A stretch of 43,163 bases of DNA from DASWHD01 sp036393335 (lineage in GTDB: Bacteria > CG2-30-53-67 > CG2-30-70-394). The notes under the pieces are model-generated. The model saw nothing but the letters and a program-made list of their open reading frames with translations. It made no database searches and was not told the DNA's origin. Shown piece by piece: positions 15,892 through 24,025 of the stretch. A program made the position numbers and the translations under genes. The DNA lies in assembly GCA_036393335.1 (NCBI GenBank), contig DASWHD010000097.1, positions 1-43,163 on the forward strand. Reading direction: 5' to 3'. The number at the start of each line of letters is the position of its first letter. The first letter of the stretch is position 1.

Positions 15892-16980
15892 ATGGATGAC
15901 ATGACCTTGGGTGACCTGCTGCGGCAGCGTGGCGTAAGCCGCAGGACCTTCTTGAAATACTGCACGGCCTTGGCATCGCTGATGGCCCTGCCCTCGGGGA
16001 TGGGCGAGGCGATCGCCCGCGCCCTGGAGAGAGCGCGGCGGCCGTCGGTGATCTGGCTCTCCTTCCAGGAGTGCACCGGCTGTACCGAGTCCCTGAGCCG
16101 CTCCGCGACGCCGACGGTGGAGGAGCTGATCCTCAATGCGATCTCGCTGGACTACCACCACACCCTGCAGGCGGCCTCCGGGACCGCCGCGGAGGCGGCG
16201 CGAGAGAACGCCATGCAGGAGGCGTTCGGCCATTACCTGCTGATCGTCGACGGCTCCATCCCCACGGCCGATCCCGGCTACTCCACCATCGCCGGTGTCA
16301 GCAACGTGGCGATGCTGGCGGAGACCGCCAAGGGTGCGGCGGCAGTCGTGGCGGTGGGGAGCTGTGCCTCCTTCGGCGGGTTGCCGGCGGCGGAGCCCAA
16401 CCCGACCGGCGCCGTGGCGGTATCCGAGTTGGTGAAGGATCGGCCGGTGGTAAACGTGCCGGGGTGCCCGCCGATCGGCGTGGTGATTACCGGCGTCGTC
16501 GCCCATTACCTCACCTTCGGTTCCTTGCCGGAGCTCGATGCCCTGGGACGGCCCAGGGTGTTTTACGGCGAGACCATCCACGACCGGTGCTACCGCCGCA
16601 CCTTCTACGACCGTGGCCTGTTTGCGGAAAGCTTCGATGACGAGGGGGCGCGCAAGGGGTGGTGCCTGTACAAGCTGGGATGCAAGGGGCCGGTGACCTA
16701 TAACGCCTGTGCCACCACCAAATGGAACGCCGGCACGAGCTTCCCGATCCAGTCGGGCCACGGCTGCCTCGGTTGCTCCGAGCCGGCCTTCTGGGACGTG
16801 GGTGGCTTCTACAACGCCCTGTCGGTGACCACCACGCCGTTGACTAAGCCGACGGGGATCGCCCTGGCCGCCGGAGCCGTGGCCGGCGCCGCCGTCGCCA
16901 TCGGCAACCGCCGCAAGCAGGCGGCGACCCGGGCCGGACATCGGCGGGCGACCCTGGCAGACCTGGAGAAGACATCATGA
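15892..16980 (+). CDS. hynS: [NiFe] hydrogenase small subunit, Tat-exported (HynS)
   Basis: 362 residues. The N-terminus carries a twin-arginine signal (SRRTFLK, residues 16-22) that would export the folded dimer. Cysteine motifs for three Fe-S clusters are present: ECTGCTE (Cys61, Cys64), GSCASFGG, PGCPP, HDRCYRR, GWCLYKLGCKGP and HGCLGCSEP. A hydrophobic stretch at about 320-338 followed by a basic tail anchors it in the membrane. It passes electrons from the NiFe centre toward the Isp1/Isp2 partners. The ATG has AGGAG upstream and the stop overlaps isp1 (ATGA). The preceding 165 bases hold only a GC-rich hairpin near 15782-15812. Confidence 0.96.
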   Translation: MDDMTLGDLLRQRGVSRRTFLKYCTALASLMALPSGMGEAIARALERARRPSVIWLSFQECTGCTESLSRSATPTVEELILNAISLDYHHTLQAASGTAAEAARENAMQEAFGHYLLIVDGSIPTADPGYSTIAGVSNVAMLAETAKGAAAVVAVGSCASFGGLPAAEPNPTGAVAVSELVKDRPVVNVPGCPPIGVVITGVVAHYLTFGSLPELDALGRPRVFYGETIHDRCYRRTFYDRGLFAESFDDEGARKGWCLYKLGCKGPVTYNACATTKWNAGTSFPIQSGHGCLGCSEPAFWDVGGFYNALSVTTTPLTKPTGIALAAGAVAGAAVAIGNRRKQAATRAGHRRATLADLEKTS

Positions 16981-17642
16981 CCTCGACATCGATCGACTTC
17001 CTGCTCTGGGTGCGTGGCCCCGGGTTCGCGGCCGCGGTGGTGATCTTCCTCGTGGGCATGGTGTGGCGGCTGATCGAGATCTTCAGCCTGGGCCGCAAGC
17101 CCGATCTGTCGTTACCCCGCGAACGGGGGGGCGCATCGGGTATGCACACGGTGTTCCGCCGCTTCCTCTTCCCGCCGGGGATGCTGCGGCGCGGGCCGGT
17201 CGCCTACCTCGGTGGATACATTTTCCACGTCGGCTTCGGCATCGTCTTGCTGTTCTTTATTCCCCACATCGAGATGGCGCGCGGCGTGGTGGGGTTCGGC
17301 TGGCCGGGGCTCCCGACCCCATTCGTGGACCTGGTGGCGGTGATCACCATGGTCACCCTGGTGGTGATGCTGGTGAGCCGGCTGACGGATCCGGTGAAGC
17401 GCTTCATCTCCACCTTCGAGGACTACCTCGTCTGGGCACTGACCGTGTTGCCTTTGCTCACCGGCTACCTCGCCTACCACCACCTGCTGCTGCCGTACCG
17501 GACGATGCTGGCGTTGCACATTCTGGCGGCGGAGCTGCTGCTGGTGGCGATGCCGTTCACCAAGCTCATCCACTTCGTCACCTTGTTCCCGGCCCGGTGG
17601 TTCAACGGTGACCTCTTTGGTCACAAGGGGGTGGCGTCATGA
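16977..17642 (+). CDS. isp1: Isp1: membrane cytochrome b of the hydrogenase
   Basis: 221 residues with about five membrane spans (first at 12-32; others begin near PVAYLGGYIFHVGFGIVLL, FVDLVAVITMVTLVVML, YLVWALTVLPLLTGYLA and MLALHILAAELLLVAMP). It is a NarI/DsrM-like di-heme cytochrome b; candidate heme histidines are in GGYIFHVGF, LALHILAAE and KLIHFVTLF. It should carry electrons between the periplasmic HynSL dimer, the quinone pool and Isp2. Both ends overlap neighbours by four bases (ATGA), so translation is coupled. Confidence 0.9.
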   Translation: MTSTSIDFLLWVRGPGFAAAVVIFLVGMVWRLIEIFSLGRKPDLSLPRERGGASGMHTVFRRFLFPPGMLRRGPVAYLGGYIFHVGFGIVLLFFIPHIEMARGVVGFGWPGLPTPFVDLVAVITMVTLVVMLVSRLTDPVKRFISTFEDYLVWALTVLPLLTGYLAYHHLLLPYRTMLALHILAAELLLVAMPFTKLIHFVTLFPARWFNGDLFGHKGVAS

Positions 17643-18913
17643 GCGCGTCGCTGGAGCGGGGAATCGCGGTCTTCAAGGAGGTCCTCGATGCCCCGATCGC
17701 GAGTTTCTTCGCGAGCTGCGTCCACTGCGGTCTATGCGCCGAGGCGTGTCAGTTCTACGTCGACACGGGCGATCCCAAGTACACGCCGATCCATAAGCTC
17801 GAGCCACTGAAGCGGTTGTGGAAGCAGGAGTACACCCTGGTTGGACGGATCGCGGCGGTCCTCGGCCTGAGCCGCCCGATCAGCGATGCCGAGCTGGCCG
17901 AGTGGAGCGAGCTGGTCTACGACTCGTGCACCCTGTGTGGGCGGTGCTCCATGGTCTGCCCCGTGGGCAACGACATCGCTTACATGGTGCGCAAGATGCG
18001 CGAGGGGATGGCGGTCGCCGGCCACGCGCCCCAGGGCCTGGTCCTTTCCACCACCCGCACGATCGAGTCCGGCAGCCCCATGGGGGTGAGCCTGGACACC
18101 GTCAAGGCACAGATCCGCCACCAGGAGAAAGAGACCGGCGAGCGGATCCCCCTGGACCAGGCGGACGTGGACTACCTGGTCCTTCTGTCCTCCATGGAGG
18201 TGGTCAACTATCCCGAGTATCTGGGGGCCGTGGCCAAGATCTTCAAGCAGGCCGGCGTGACCTGGACCCTCTCGTCCGAGGGGTTCGAGGCAACCAACGC
18301 CGGCATCCAGATCGGCGTCTCCGACCTGGCGCGGGAGATCGTGCAGCGGGTGGTGGACGCGGCGGAGAAGCTCAAGGTGCGGGGCGTGGTCAGTCCCGAG
18401 TGCGGCCACGCCTATATGGCCCTGCGCTGGGAGGGGCCGAACCTCATCGGGCGGCCCTACAACTTCGAGGTGGTGCACATCGTCGAGCTCCTCGACCGGC
18501 TGCGCGCGGAGGGCCGCCTGCGGACCCGCGGCAAGAGCTCCACCCCGCTGACGTTTCACGACCCGTGCCAGCTCGTGCGTCGCGGCGGGGTGATCGACCA
18601 ACCGCGCAGCGTGTTGCGCCTGGTGGCGGCGGACTTCCGCGACGTGGCGGATCGCGGGGTGATGAACTGGTGCTGCGGCGGGGGCGGCGGGGTGAGCGCC
18701 AACGACCGCGCCGAACACTTGCGCCTCGCGGCCTTCCGGCAGAAGAAGGAGCAGCTCGATGCCGCCGGGGTGAGCACCCTGGTGACCGCCTGCGCCAATT
18801 GCCGCGTGGTCATGGAGGAGGCGCTGGAGGCGTATCACATGGAGCACGTCCAGGTGCTGGGGCTGACCGAGCTGGTCGCCGAGCACCTCGACACCGAGGA
18901 GGTGGCGGCATGA
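17639..18913 (+). CDS. isp2: Isp2: HdrD-like iron-sulfur protein of the hydrogenase
   Basis: 424 residues. The N-terminus has two 4Fe-4S motifs, CVHCGLCAEAC (Cys27-37) and CTLCGRCSMVC (Cys97-107). The C-terminal half has the two CCG-type cysteine domains of heterodisulfide reductase subunit D: SPECGHAY with FHDPCQLVRRGG, then WCCGGGGG with ACANCRVV. No signal peptide, so it is cytoplasmic and docks on Isp1. Isp1/Isp2 resemble DsrM/DsrK and HdrE/HdrD, suggesting transfer of hydrogen-derived electrons to a thiol/disulfide or sulfur carrier. This gene lies between the small- and large-subunit genes, the arrangement described for Thiocapsa hyn. Confidence 0.92.
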   Translation: MSASLERGIAVFKEVLDAPIASFFASCVHCGLCAEACQFYVDTGDPKYTPIHKLEPLKRLWKQEYTLVGRIAAVLGLSRPISDAELAEWSELVYDSCTLCGRCSMVCPVGNDIAYMVRKMREGMAVAGHAPQGLVLSTTRTIESGSPMGVSLDTVKAQIRHQEKETGERIPLDQADVDYLVLLSSMEVVNYPEYLGAVAKIFKQAGVTWTLSSEGFEATNAGIQIGVSDLAREIVQRVVDAAEKLKVRGVVSPECGHAYMALRWEGPNLIGRPYNFEVVHIVELLDRLRAEGRLRTRGKSSTPLTFHDPCQLVRRGGVIDQPRSVLRLVAADFRDVADRGVMNWCCGGGGGVSANDRAEHLRLAAFRQKKEQLDAAGVSTLVTACANCRVVMEEALEAYHMEHVQVLGLTELVAEHLDTEEVAA

Positions 18914-18933
18914 CCGGCCGGCGGACGCACATC

Positions 18934-19060
18934 TACCCACATCTTCGCGCCGGGTCCTCGGCCGTGCTCCGCGACGTACTACTGGTACGCCTGCGTCGCC
19001 CGGCCTGCGGGCCGGCCCGAATCTGCGGGCACCTGTGCGCCCGCTCTCCATGGGATCTCG
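18934..19060. repeat. Possible diverged repeat in the isp2-hynL gap
   Basis: Segments such as CACATCTTCGCGCCGGGTCCTCGGCCG, read piecewise, and GGCCTGCGGGCCGGCCCGAATCTGCGGGCACCTGTGC, likewise, follow the same order as blocks in the element at 3296-3477, with many differences. The TACGCCTGCGTCGC block at about 18984-18997 also occurs after ftsZ near 6361. The inverted pair in the middle can fold into a GC-rich hairpin. Placed inside the operon, it may affect mRNA processing or subunit ratio. Confidence 0.4.
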
Positions 19061-19098
19061 GAGAGGTGAGCGTGGTCCCGCTCCATTGGAGGTGAATC

Positions 19099-20829
19099 GT
19101 GAGTGAGCGAATCGTTGTCGACCCCATCACCCGCATCGAAGGCCACCTGCGCATCGAGGCGCAGATGGATGGCGACACCATCCAGCAGGCGTACTCGTCG
19201 GGCACGATGGTGCGCGGGATCGAGATCATCCTGCGCGGCCGTGACCCGCGCGATGCCTGGGCCTTCACCCAGCGCATCTGCGGCGTGTGCACCCTGGTGC
19301 ACGCGATCGCCTCGATCCGCGCGGTGGAGGACGCCCTCCAGTACCCGATCCCGCCGAATGCGCAGCTCATCCGCAACCTGATGATCGCGGCCCAGTACGT
19401 GCATGACCACGTCATGCACTTCTACCACCTGCACGCCCTCGACTGGGTGGACGTGGTCTCGGCCCTGCAGGCCGACCCGAAGGCCACCTCGGCCCTCGCC
19501 CAGTCGATCAGCCCATACCCGAAGTCGTCACCGGGCTACTTCGCGGACACCCAGAGGCGTCTCAAGGCATTCGTGGAGAGCGGCCAACTCGGGATCTTCG
19601 CCAACGGCTATTGGGGCCATCCGGCCTACAAGCTGCCGCCAGAGGCGAACTTGATGGCGGTCGCCCACTACCTGGAGGCCCTCGCCTGGCAGCGGGAGGT
19701 GGTGAAGCTACACGCCATCTTCGGCGGCAAGAACCCGCATCCCAACTTCCTCGTGGGCGGTGCGCCGTGCGCCATCGGCGTCGAGTCCGGACAGCAGTCG
19801 GGCACCACCCTGGACATGGTGGGGCTGGCCCAGGTGCAGGAGGTGATCCGCGAGATGCAGGCGTTCGTGGACCAGGTCTACGTTCCAGACACCCTGGCCA
19901 TTGCCGGCTTCTATAAGGAGTGGGGTGGCCTGGGCGAGGGTGTCGGGAACTTCCTGTGCTACGGCGATCTCCCCGCCACCAGCATCGACAACCCCGCCGG
20001 CTTCCTCTTGCCCCGCGGGGTGATCCTCGACCGTGACCTCTCCACCGTCTACGAGGTCGACCTGGCAGACCCCGAACAGATTCAGGAGTTTATCGCCCAC
20101 TCGTGGTACGACTACAGCGTCGGCAAGGAGCGCGGCCTGCACCCGTACGATGGGGAGACCGAGCTGCACTACACGGGTCCGGCGCCGCCCTACGACCACG
20201 TGGGGGTGGAGAACGGCTACTCGTGGATCAAGTCGCCGCGCTGGAAGGGCAAGGCGATGGAAGTCGGTCCTCTGGCGCGGGTTCTTATGCTCTACGCCAC
20301 GGGCCACCATCAGACCCGCGAGCTGGTCCACACGGTGCTGCGCACCCTGGACGTCCCCGTGGCGGCCCTCTTTTCGACCCTCGGCCGTACCGCGGCCCGC
20401 ACCCTGGAGACCAAGGTGGTGGTGGACGCCATGCAGGGGTACTACAACCAGCTCATCGCCAACGTCGGCGCCGGCGACGTGCGGACCTTCAACGACGAGC
20501 TATGGGACCCGGCCACCTGGCCGCGTCGCTGCCAGGGGGTCGGGTTCATGGAGGCGCCGCGCGGTGGTCTCGCCCACTGGGTGGTGATCGAGGACGGCCG
20601 CATCGCCAACTACCAGGCGGTCGTTCCTTCCACGTGGAACGCCGGACCACGCGACCCGGCGGGCCAGCCTGGCCCCTACGAGGCCGCCCTTGCCGGCCAC
20701 CGGCTGCATGACCCGACGCAGCCGATCGAGATCCTGCGCACCATCCACTCCTTCGACCCGTGCATCGCCTGTGCGGTCCATGTGCTGGATGCAGATGGCG
20801 CAGAGCTGATGGAGGTGCAGGTGCGATAA
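19099..20829 (+). CDS. hynL: [NiFe] hydrogenase large subunit (HynL)
   Basis: 576 residues from a GTG at 19099, chosen because TTGGAGGTGA precedes it and the protein then begins MSERIVVDPITRIEGHL, the family N-terminus. The L1 motif RICGVC (Cys61, Cys64) and C-terminal L2 motif DPCIACAVH (Cys555, Cys558, His561) bind the NiFe site. Fifteen residues (VLDADGAELMEVQVR) follow His561 and would be cut off by the endopeptidase encoded at 15166. The enzyme splits or makes H2 in the periplasm, exported with HynS through Tat. Confidence 0.97.
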   Translation: MSERIVVDPITRIEGHLRIEAQMDGDTIQQAYSSGTMVRGIEIILRGRDPRDAWAFTQRICGVCTLVHAIASIRAVEDALQYPIPPNAQLIRNLMIAAQYVHDHVMHFYHLHALDWVDVVSALQADPKATSALAQSISPYPKSSPGYFADTQRRLKAFVESGQLGIFANGYWGHPAYKLPPEANLMAVAHYLEALAWQREVVKLHAIFGGKNPHPNFLVGGAPCAIGVESGQQSGTTLDMVGLAQVQEVIREMQAFVDQVYVPDTLAIAGFYKEWGGLGEGVGNFLCYGDLPATSIDNPAGFLLPRGVILDRDLSTVYEVDLADPEQIQEFIAHSWYDYSVGKERGLHPYDGETELHYTGPAPPYDHVGVENGYSWIKSPRWKGKAMEVGPLARVLMLYATGHHQTRELVHTVLRTLDVPVAALFSTLGRTAARTLETKVVVDAMQGYYNQLIANVGAGDVRTFNDELWDPATWPRRCQGVGFMEAPRGGLAHWVVIEDGRIANYQAVVPSTWNAGPRDPAGQPGPYEAALAGHRLHDPTQPIEILRTIHSFDPCIACAVHVLDADGAELMEVQVR

Positions 20830-20868
20830 CCAGGCGCAGCCTCCGCGCCGCCCTAATGGAGCATCACG

Positions 20869-21351
20869 ATGGAGACCATCACCCACGACCGAGAGTTCAA
20901 GCAGGCCCTCGACTCCCTATCTGCGACCGAGCAGCGGGTAGTGGGCAGCCGCTTTGCGGAAAACGTCCTGGCGCTGAACGACGACTTTCGGGTGCGGCGC
21001 GTGGTCGAGGTCGCCGGCAACCCCGGGGCGACCGAGGAGGAGCTGGCGAGCGCCTATAAGGGTGCCCGGAGCGTGGTGGTGGAGACCTATACCGCCTGCG
21101 GTCACGATGCGGAGTGGCTCGCCCAGGCGGGCCATTTCGTGGCCGCCGCGGCCGCGGCCGCCGCGTTGCCGGTTGCCGAAGGTGCGGGAGCGGGGAGCTC
21201 GGCCTGGCGCGCGGCGATGCACGCCCGCATGGCCAGGACCTGCGAGATGATCGCCAGCGGCGAGGGCGGCACCCACACGGAGGCCGAGGAGCAGTACGCG
21301 ATCCTCACGGCCTTCCTGCAAGCCGCCGGCCGGCCCGGCCCGGCGGCGTAG
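20869..21351 (+). CDS. Unrecognised protein encoded last in the hydrogenase operon
   Basis: 160 residues starting 39 bases after hynL. There is no signal peptide or membrane span. It appears nearly all helical, with a first region (REFKQALDSLSATEQRVV, SRFAENVLALNDDFRV), a middle region with YTACGHDAEW, an Ala-rich helix, and a last region with GGTHTEAEEQYAILTAFLQ. Conserved-looking Cys and His residues could bind metal, but no known motif is complete. The operon position suggests a role in assembly or regulation of this hydrogenase; that is inference. It is not HypA, HypB, HupK or another accessory protein I can recognise. Confidence 0.75.
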   Translation: METITHDREFKQALDSLSATEQRVVGSRFAENVLALNDDFRVRRVVEVAGNPGATEEELASAYKGARSVVVETYTACGHDAEWLAQAGHFVAAAAAAAALPVAEGAGAGSSAWRAAMHARMARTCEMIASGEGGTHTEAEEQYAILTAFLQAAGRPGPAA

Positions 21352-21503
21352 CGGCGCTGCGCAGTTTTCGGCGGGGGAGGGGGCCGGCCTGCGACCGTGG
21401 AGGCGGGATCGGCCCACCCGTCTTCGCCCTTCCCCTGCGTCGGGGCTCCCTTTACCGTTGACTCTTCTCGGCGCGCAGGCACGCCGGCCGTCTTGGAGAG
21501 GCG

Positions 21504-22043
21504 ATGCACGGTTTTCACGGGACGACGATCCTCATGGTCCGCAAGGATGGGGCGGTGGCCATGGCCGGCGACGGTCAGGTGACCCTGGGGAATTCGGTGA
21601 TGAAGGGCTCGGCGCGCAAGGTGCGGCGGCTCTACAAAGATCGGGTGCTGGCCGGGTTTGCCGGCTCCACCGCCGACGCCTTTACTCTGTTTGAGCGATT
21701 CGAGGCGAAGCTCGAGCAGTTCAACGGCAACCTCACCCGGGCGTGCGTGGAGCTGGCCAAGGACTGGCGCATGGATCGCGCCCTGCGCCGGTTGGAGGCG
21801 TTGCTCATCGTGGCCGATTTGGAGGCGAGCTTCCTGCTGTCCGGCACTGGCGACGTGATCGAGCCGGAGGGCGGGCTGTTGGCCATCGGCTCCGGCGGCG
21901 ATGCGGCGCGCGCCGCCGCCACCGCCCTGCTGCGCCACACCGAGCTACCCGCGGTGGCGGTGGCCCGCGAGGCGCTGGCGATCGCAGCGGCCATCGACAT
22001 CTACACCAACGACCGAATCCTCGTGGAGGAGCTCACCCCGTGA
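21504..22043 (+). CDS. hslV: ATP-dependent protease subunit HslV
   Basis: Proteolytic subunit of the HslUV (ClpQY) protease. It has 179 residues: GTTILMVRKDG holds the catalytic Thr exposed by N-terminal processing, followed by VAMAGDGQVTLGN, KGSARKVRRLY, VLAGFAGSTADAFTLFERFE and IGSGGDAARAAATALL. Normally the last motif reads GSGGPYA; here DAA replaces PYA, a mild change. The TGA stop overlaps the GTG start of hslU. The 152 bases upstream hold no gene; GGAGAGGCG precedes the ATG. Confidence 0.97.
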   Translation: MHGFHGTTILMVRKDGAVAMAGDGQVTLGNSVMKGSARKVRRLYKDRVLAGFAGSTADAFTLFERFEAKLEQFNGNLTRACVELAKDWRMDRALRRLEALLIVADLEASFLLSGTGDVIEPEGGLLAIGSGGDAARAAATALLRHTELPAVAVAREALAIAAAIDIYTNDRILVEELTP

Positions 22044-23422
22044 CTCAAAGTGCCAGCCACCACGAGCTCACCCCGGCGGAGATCGTCGCGGCCCTCGACA
22101 AGTACATCATCGGCCAGCACGAGGCGAAGCGCGCCGTCGCCCTGGCGATCCGCGATCGCTGGCGGCGGCAGCGGCTCGACGAGGAGATGCGCGCCGAGGT
22201 GATGCCCAAGAACATCATCATGATCGGCCCTACCGGCGTGGGTAAGACGGAGATCTCCCGGCGCATCGCCAACCTCACGGATGCACCGTTCATCAAGGTG
22301 GAGGCGAGCAAGTTTACCGAGGTGGGCTATGTGGGGCGCGACGTCGAGTCGATGATCCGCGACCTCACGGAGCTGGCCATCAACATGGTGACCGGCGAGG
22401 CGACGGCGCAGGTCGAGGCCCAGGCGGCGGCGGCCGCGGAGGAGCGGCTGCTCGATGCCCTGCTCCCCCCCCTGCGTGCCTCCAGCTCGGAGGTGGTGGA
22501 GGGCGAAATCGAGGTCGCCGGCCAGACCACCGCGGAGACCCAGAAACGCACCCGTGAGAAGCTGCGCGACCGCCTCAATACCGGCCACTTCGACGAGCGC
22601 GAGATCGAGGTGACGGTGGAGAGTGCCGGCGGCCCCAACATCGAGGTCCTCGGTGGTGCGGGCATGGAGGAGATGGGCATCAACATCAAGGAGATGCTGG
22701 GCAACATGTTCCCCAAGCGCACGCAGCACAAGCGGGTAAAGGTCTCCGAGGCGCGGCGCATCCTGAAAGAGCAGGAGGCGGCACGCCTGGTAGATAAGGA
22801 GAAGGTGCAGGAGGAGGCCCTGCGCCGGGTGCAGGAGTCGGGCATCGTGTTCGTCGACGAGATCGACAAGGTGGCGGGCCGCGGCGGCGGCCAGGGGCCC
22901 GACGTCTCGCGGGAGGGGGTGCAGCGGGACATCCTGCCGATCGTCGAGGGAACCACCGTGGTCACCAAGTACGGCCCCGTGAAGACCGACCACATCCTGT
23001 TCATCGCCGCGGGGGCGTTCCACGTCGCCAAGCCCAGCGATCTGATCCCGGAGCTCCAAGGCCGCTTCCCGATCCGGGTGAAGCTCGACAGTCTCGATGC
23101 CCGGGATTTCGTGCGCATCCTCACCGAGCCGAAGAACGCCCTGACCCGGCAATACCGGGCGATGCTGGCCACCGAGGGGGTCGACCTGCAGTTCACCGAC
23201 GAGGCGATCCACGAGCTGGCCCGTATTGCGGCCCTCGCCAACGAGCGCAACGAGAACACCGGCGCCCGGCGCCTGTATACGGTGATGGAGCGGCTCTTGG
23301 CCGACCTGAGCTTCGACGCACCCAACCGTGCGGGCGAGCAGGTGATCGTCGACGCCGCCTACGTCACCCACGCCCTCGCCGACATCATCGAGGACCAGGA
23401 CCTGAGCCGCTACATCTTGTGA
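22040..23422 (+). CDS. hslU: ATP-dependent protease ATPase subunit HslU
   Basis: AAA+ unfoldase that feeds HslV. It has 460 residues from a GTG at 22040 that overlaps the hslV stop (GTGA). N-terminal motif TPAEIVAALDKYIIGQHEAK, Walker A GPTGVGKTE, the pore motif GYVGRDVESM, a full I-domain, Walker B GIVFVDEIDKV, sensor region IAAGAFHVAKPSDLIPELQGR and the C-terminal LSRYIL that docks into HslV are all present. Length is within the normal range. Confidence 0.97.
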   Translation: MTQSASHHELTPAEIVAALDKYIIGQHEAKRAVALAIRDRWRRQRLDEEMRAEVMPKNIIMIGPTGVGKTEISRRIANLTDAPFIKVEASKFTEVGYVGRDVESMIRDLTELAINMVTGEATAQVEAQAAAAAEERLLDALLPPLRASSSEVVEGEIEVAGQTTAETQKRTREKLRDRLNTGHFDEREIEVTVESAGGPNIEVLGGAGMEEMGINIKEMLGNMFPKRTQHKRVKVSEARRILKEQEAARLVDKEKVQEEALRRVQESGIVFVDEIDKVAGRGGGQGPDVSREGVQRDILPIVEGTTVVTKYGPVKTDHILFIAAGAFHVAKPSDLIPELQGRFPIRVKLDSLDARDFVRILTEPKNALTRQYRAMLATEGVDLQFTDEAIHELARIAALANERNENTGARRLYTVMERLLADLSFDAPNRAGEQVIVDAAYVTHALADIIEDQDLSRYIL

Positions 23423-23599
23423 GGCGCCGCGCCGCTGCGACGACAGCGACCCGATCTTCGCCATGGCGGTGCCCCACGGGGAGGAGGTGGTCGACCCGCC
23501 GTTCCTCACCGACGACCCGCTCGCCGAGGAGCACGCCATGGCGGGCTAGTGCACCGCTACCGCCACCGGGCCCTGCTGCCGGTGACCAGTACCTGTCCC

Positions 23600-23949
23600 A
23601 GGTATCGCCGCCACTCCCCCCGCAAGCGGGTCGCCGGCCAGCAGGAGTCGGCGATCGGTGACACGCAGCTCGCTCAGACCATTGTCTACCTGCACACCCT
23701 GGAGGAGGCCCGGAGCGCATCGCCCGCTTCCGGTCGACCTACCTGGTGCTCAGCACCGGTTTCGACATCCTGCGCGGCGACCCCACCGGCACCTTCTCCC
23801 TCACGCCGGGCAGCATGGAGAAGATCGGCCAGCGGGTCGCGACCCTCGGTCTCCCGTTGCTGATGGTGCAGGAGGGGGGCTACAACCTGTGCAACCTGAA
23901 GCGCGGGCTCCCGTGCCTCTTCCGGGGCATCGCCCGCGCCGTCTTATAG
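23600..23949 (+). pseudogene. Remnant of a histone-deacetylase-family (acetylpolyamine amidohydrolase-like) gene
   Basis: The last 80 or so codons, in the frame ending at 23949, read ERIARFRSTYLVLSTGFDIL, GDPTGTF, GQRVATLGLPLLMVQEGGYN. That is the C-terminal part of the HDAC/AphA fold: the SxGxD metal-site motif and the EGGY motif. The helix just upstream (IVYLHTLEEA) is in another frame, with the shift near 23710. The N-terminal two thirds, including the His-Asp catalytic part, are absent. A further 35-codon stretch ending at 23549 is unrecognised. Together they leave the 603 bases between hslU and the ATP-grasp gene without a working gene. It precedes the ATP-grasp pair in the same direction and may once have been part of their operon. 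Confidence 0.75.
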
Positions 23950-24025
23950 GTACCGTGGGACGGCTGCCCTCTTTACTTCTTGATCGCGCCCCCCTGGGGC
24001 GCCGGCGAGATCGCCGGGAGTGACC

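Noticed and set aside
22001..23539. A 512-codon minus-strand frame opposite hslU
   Set aside because: Composition is His/Asp/Leu/Gly-rich, the usual antisense image of a GC-rich gene, and hslU is certain.
23436..23549. A 35-codon stretch after hslU (contains FAMAVPHGEEVVDPPFL)
   Set aside because: It reads like real protein but is too short, lacks a start and matches no family I know; it may be another gene remnant and is only noted with the HDAC pseudogene.
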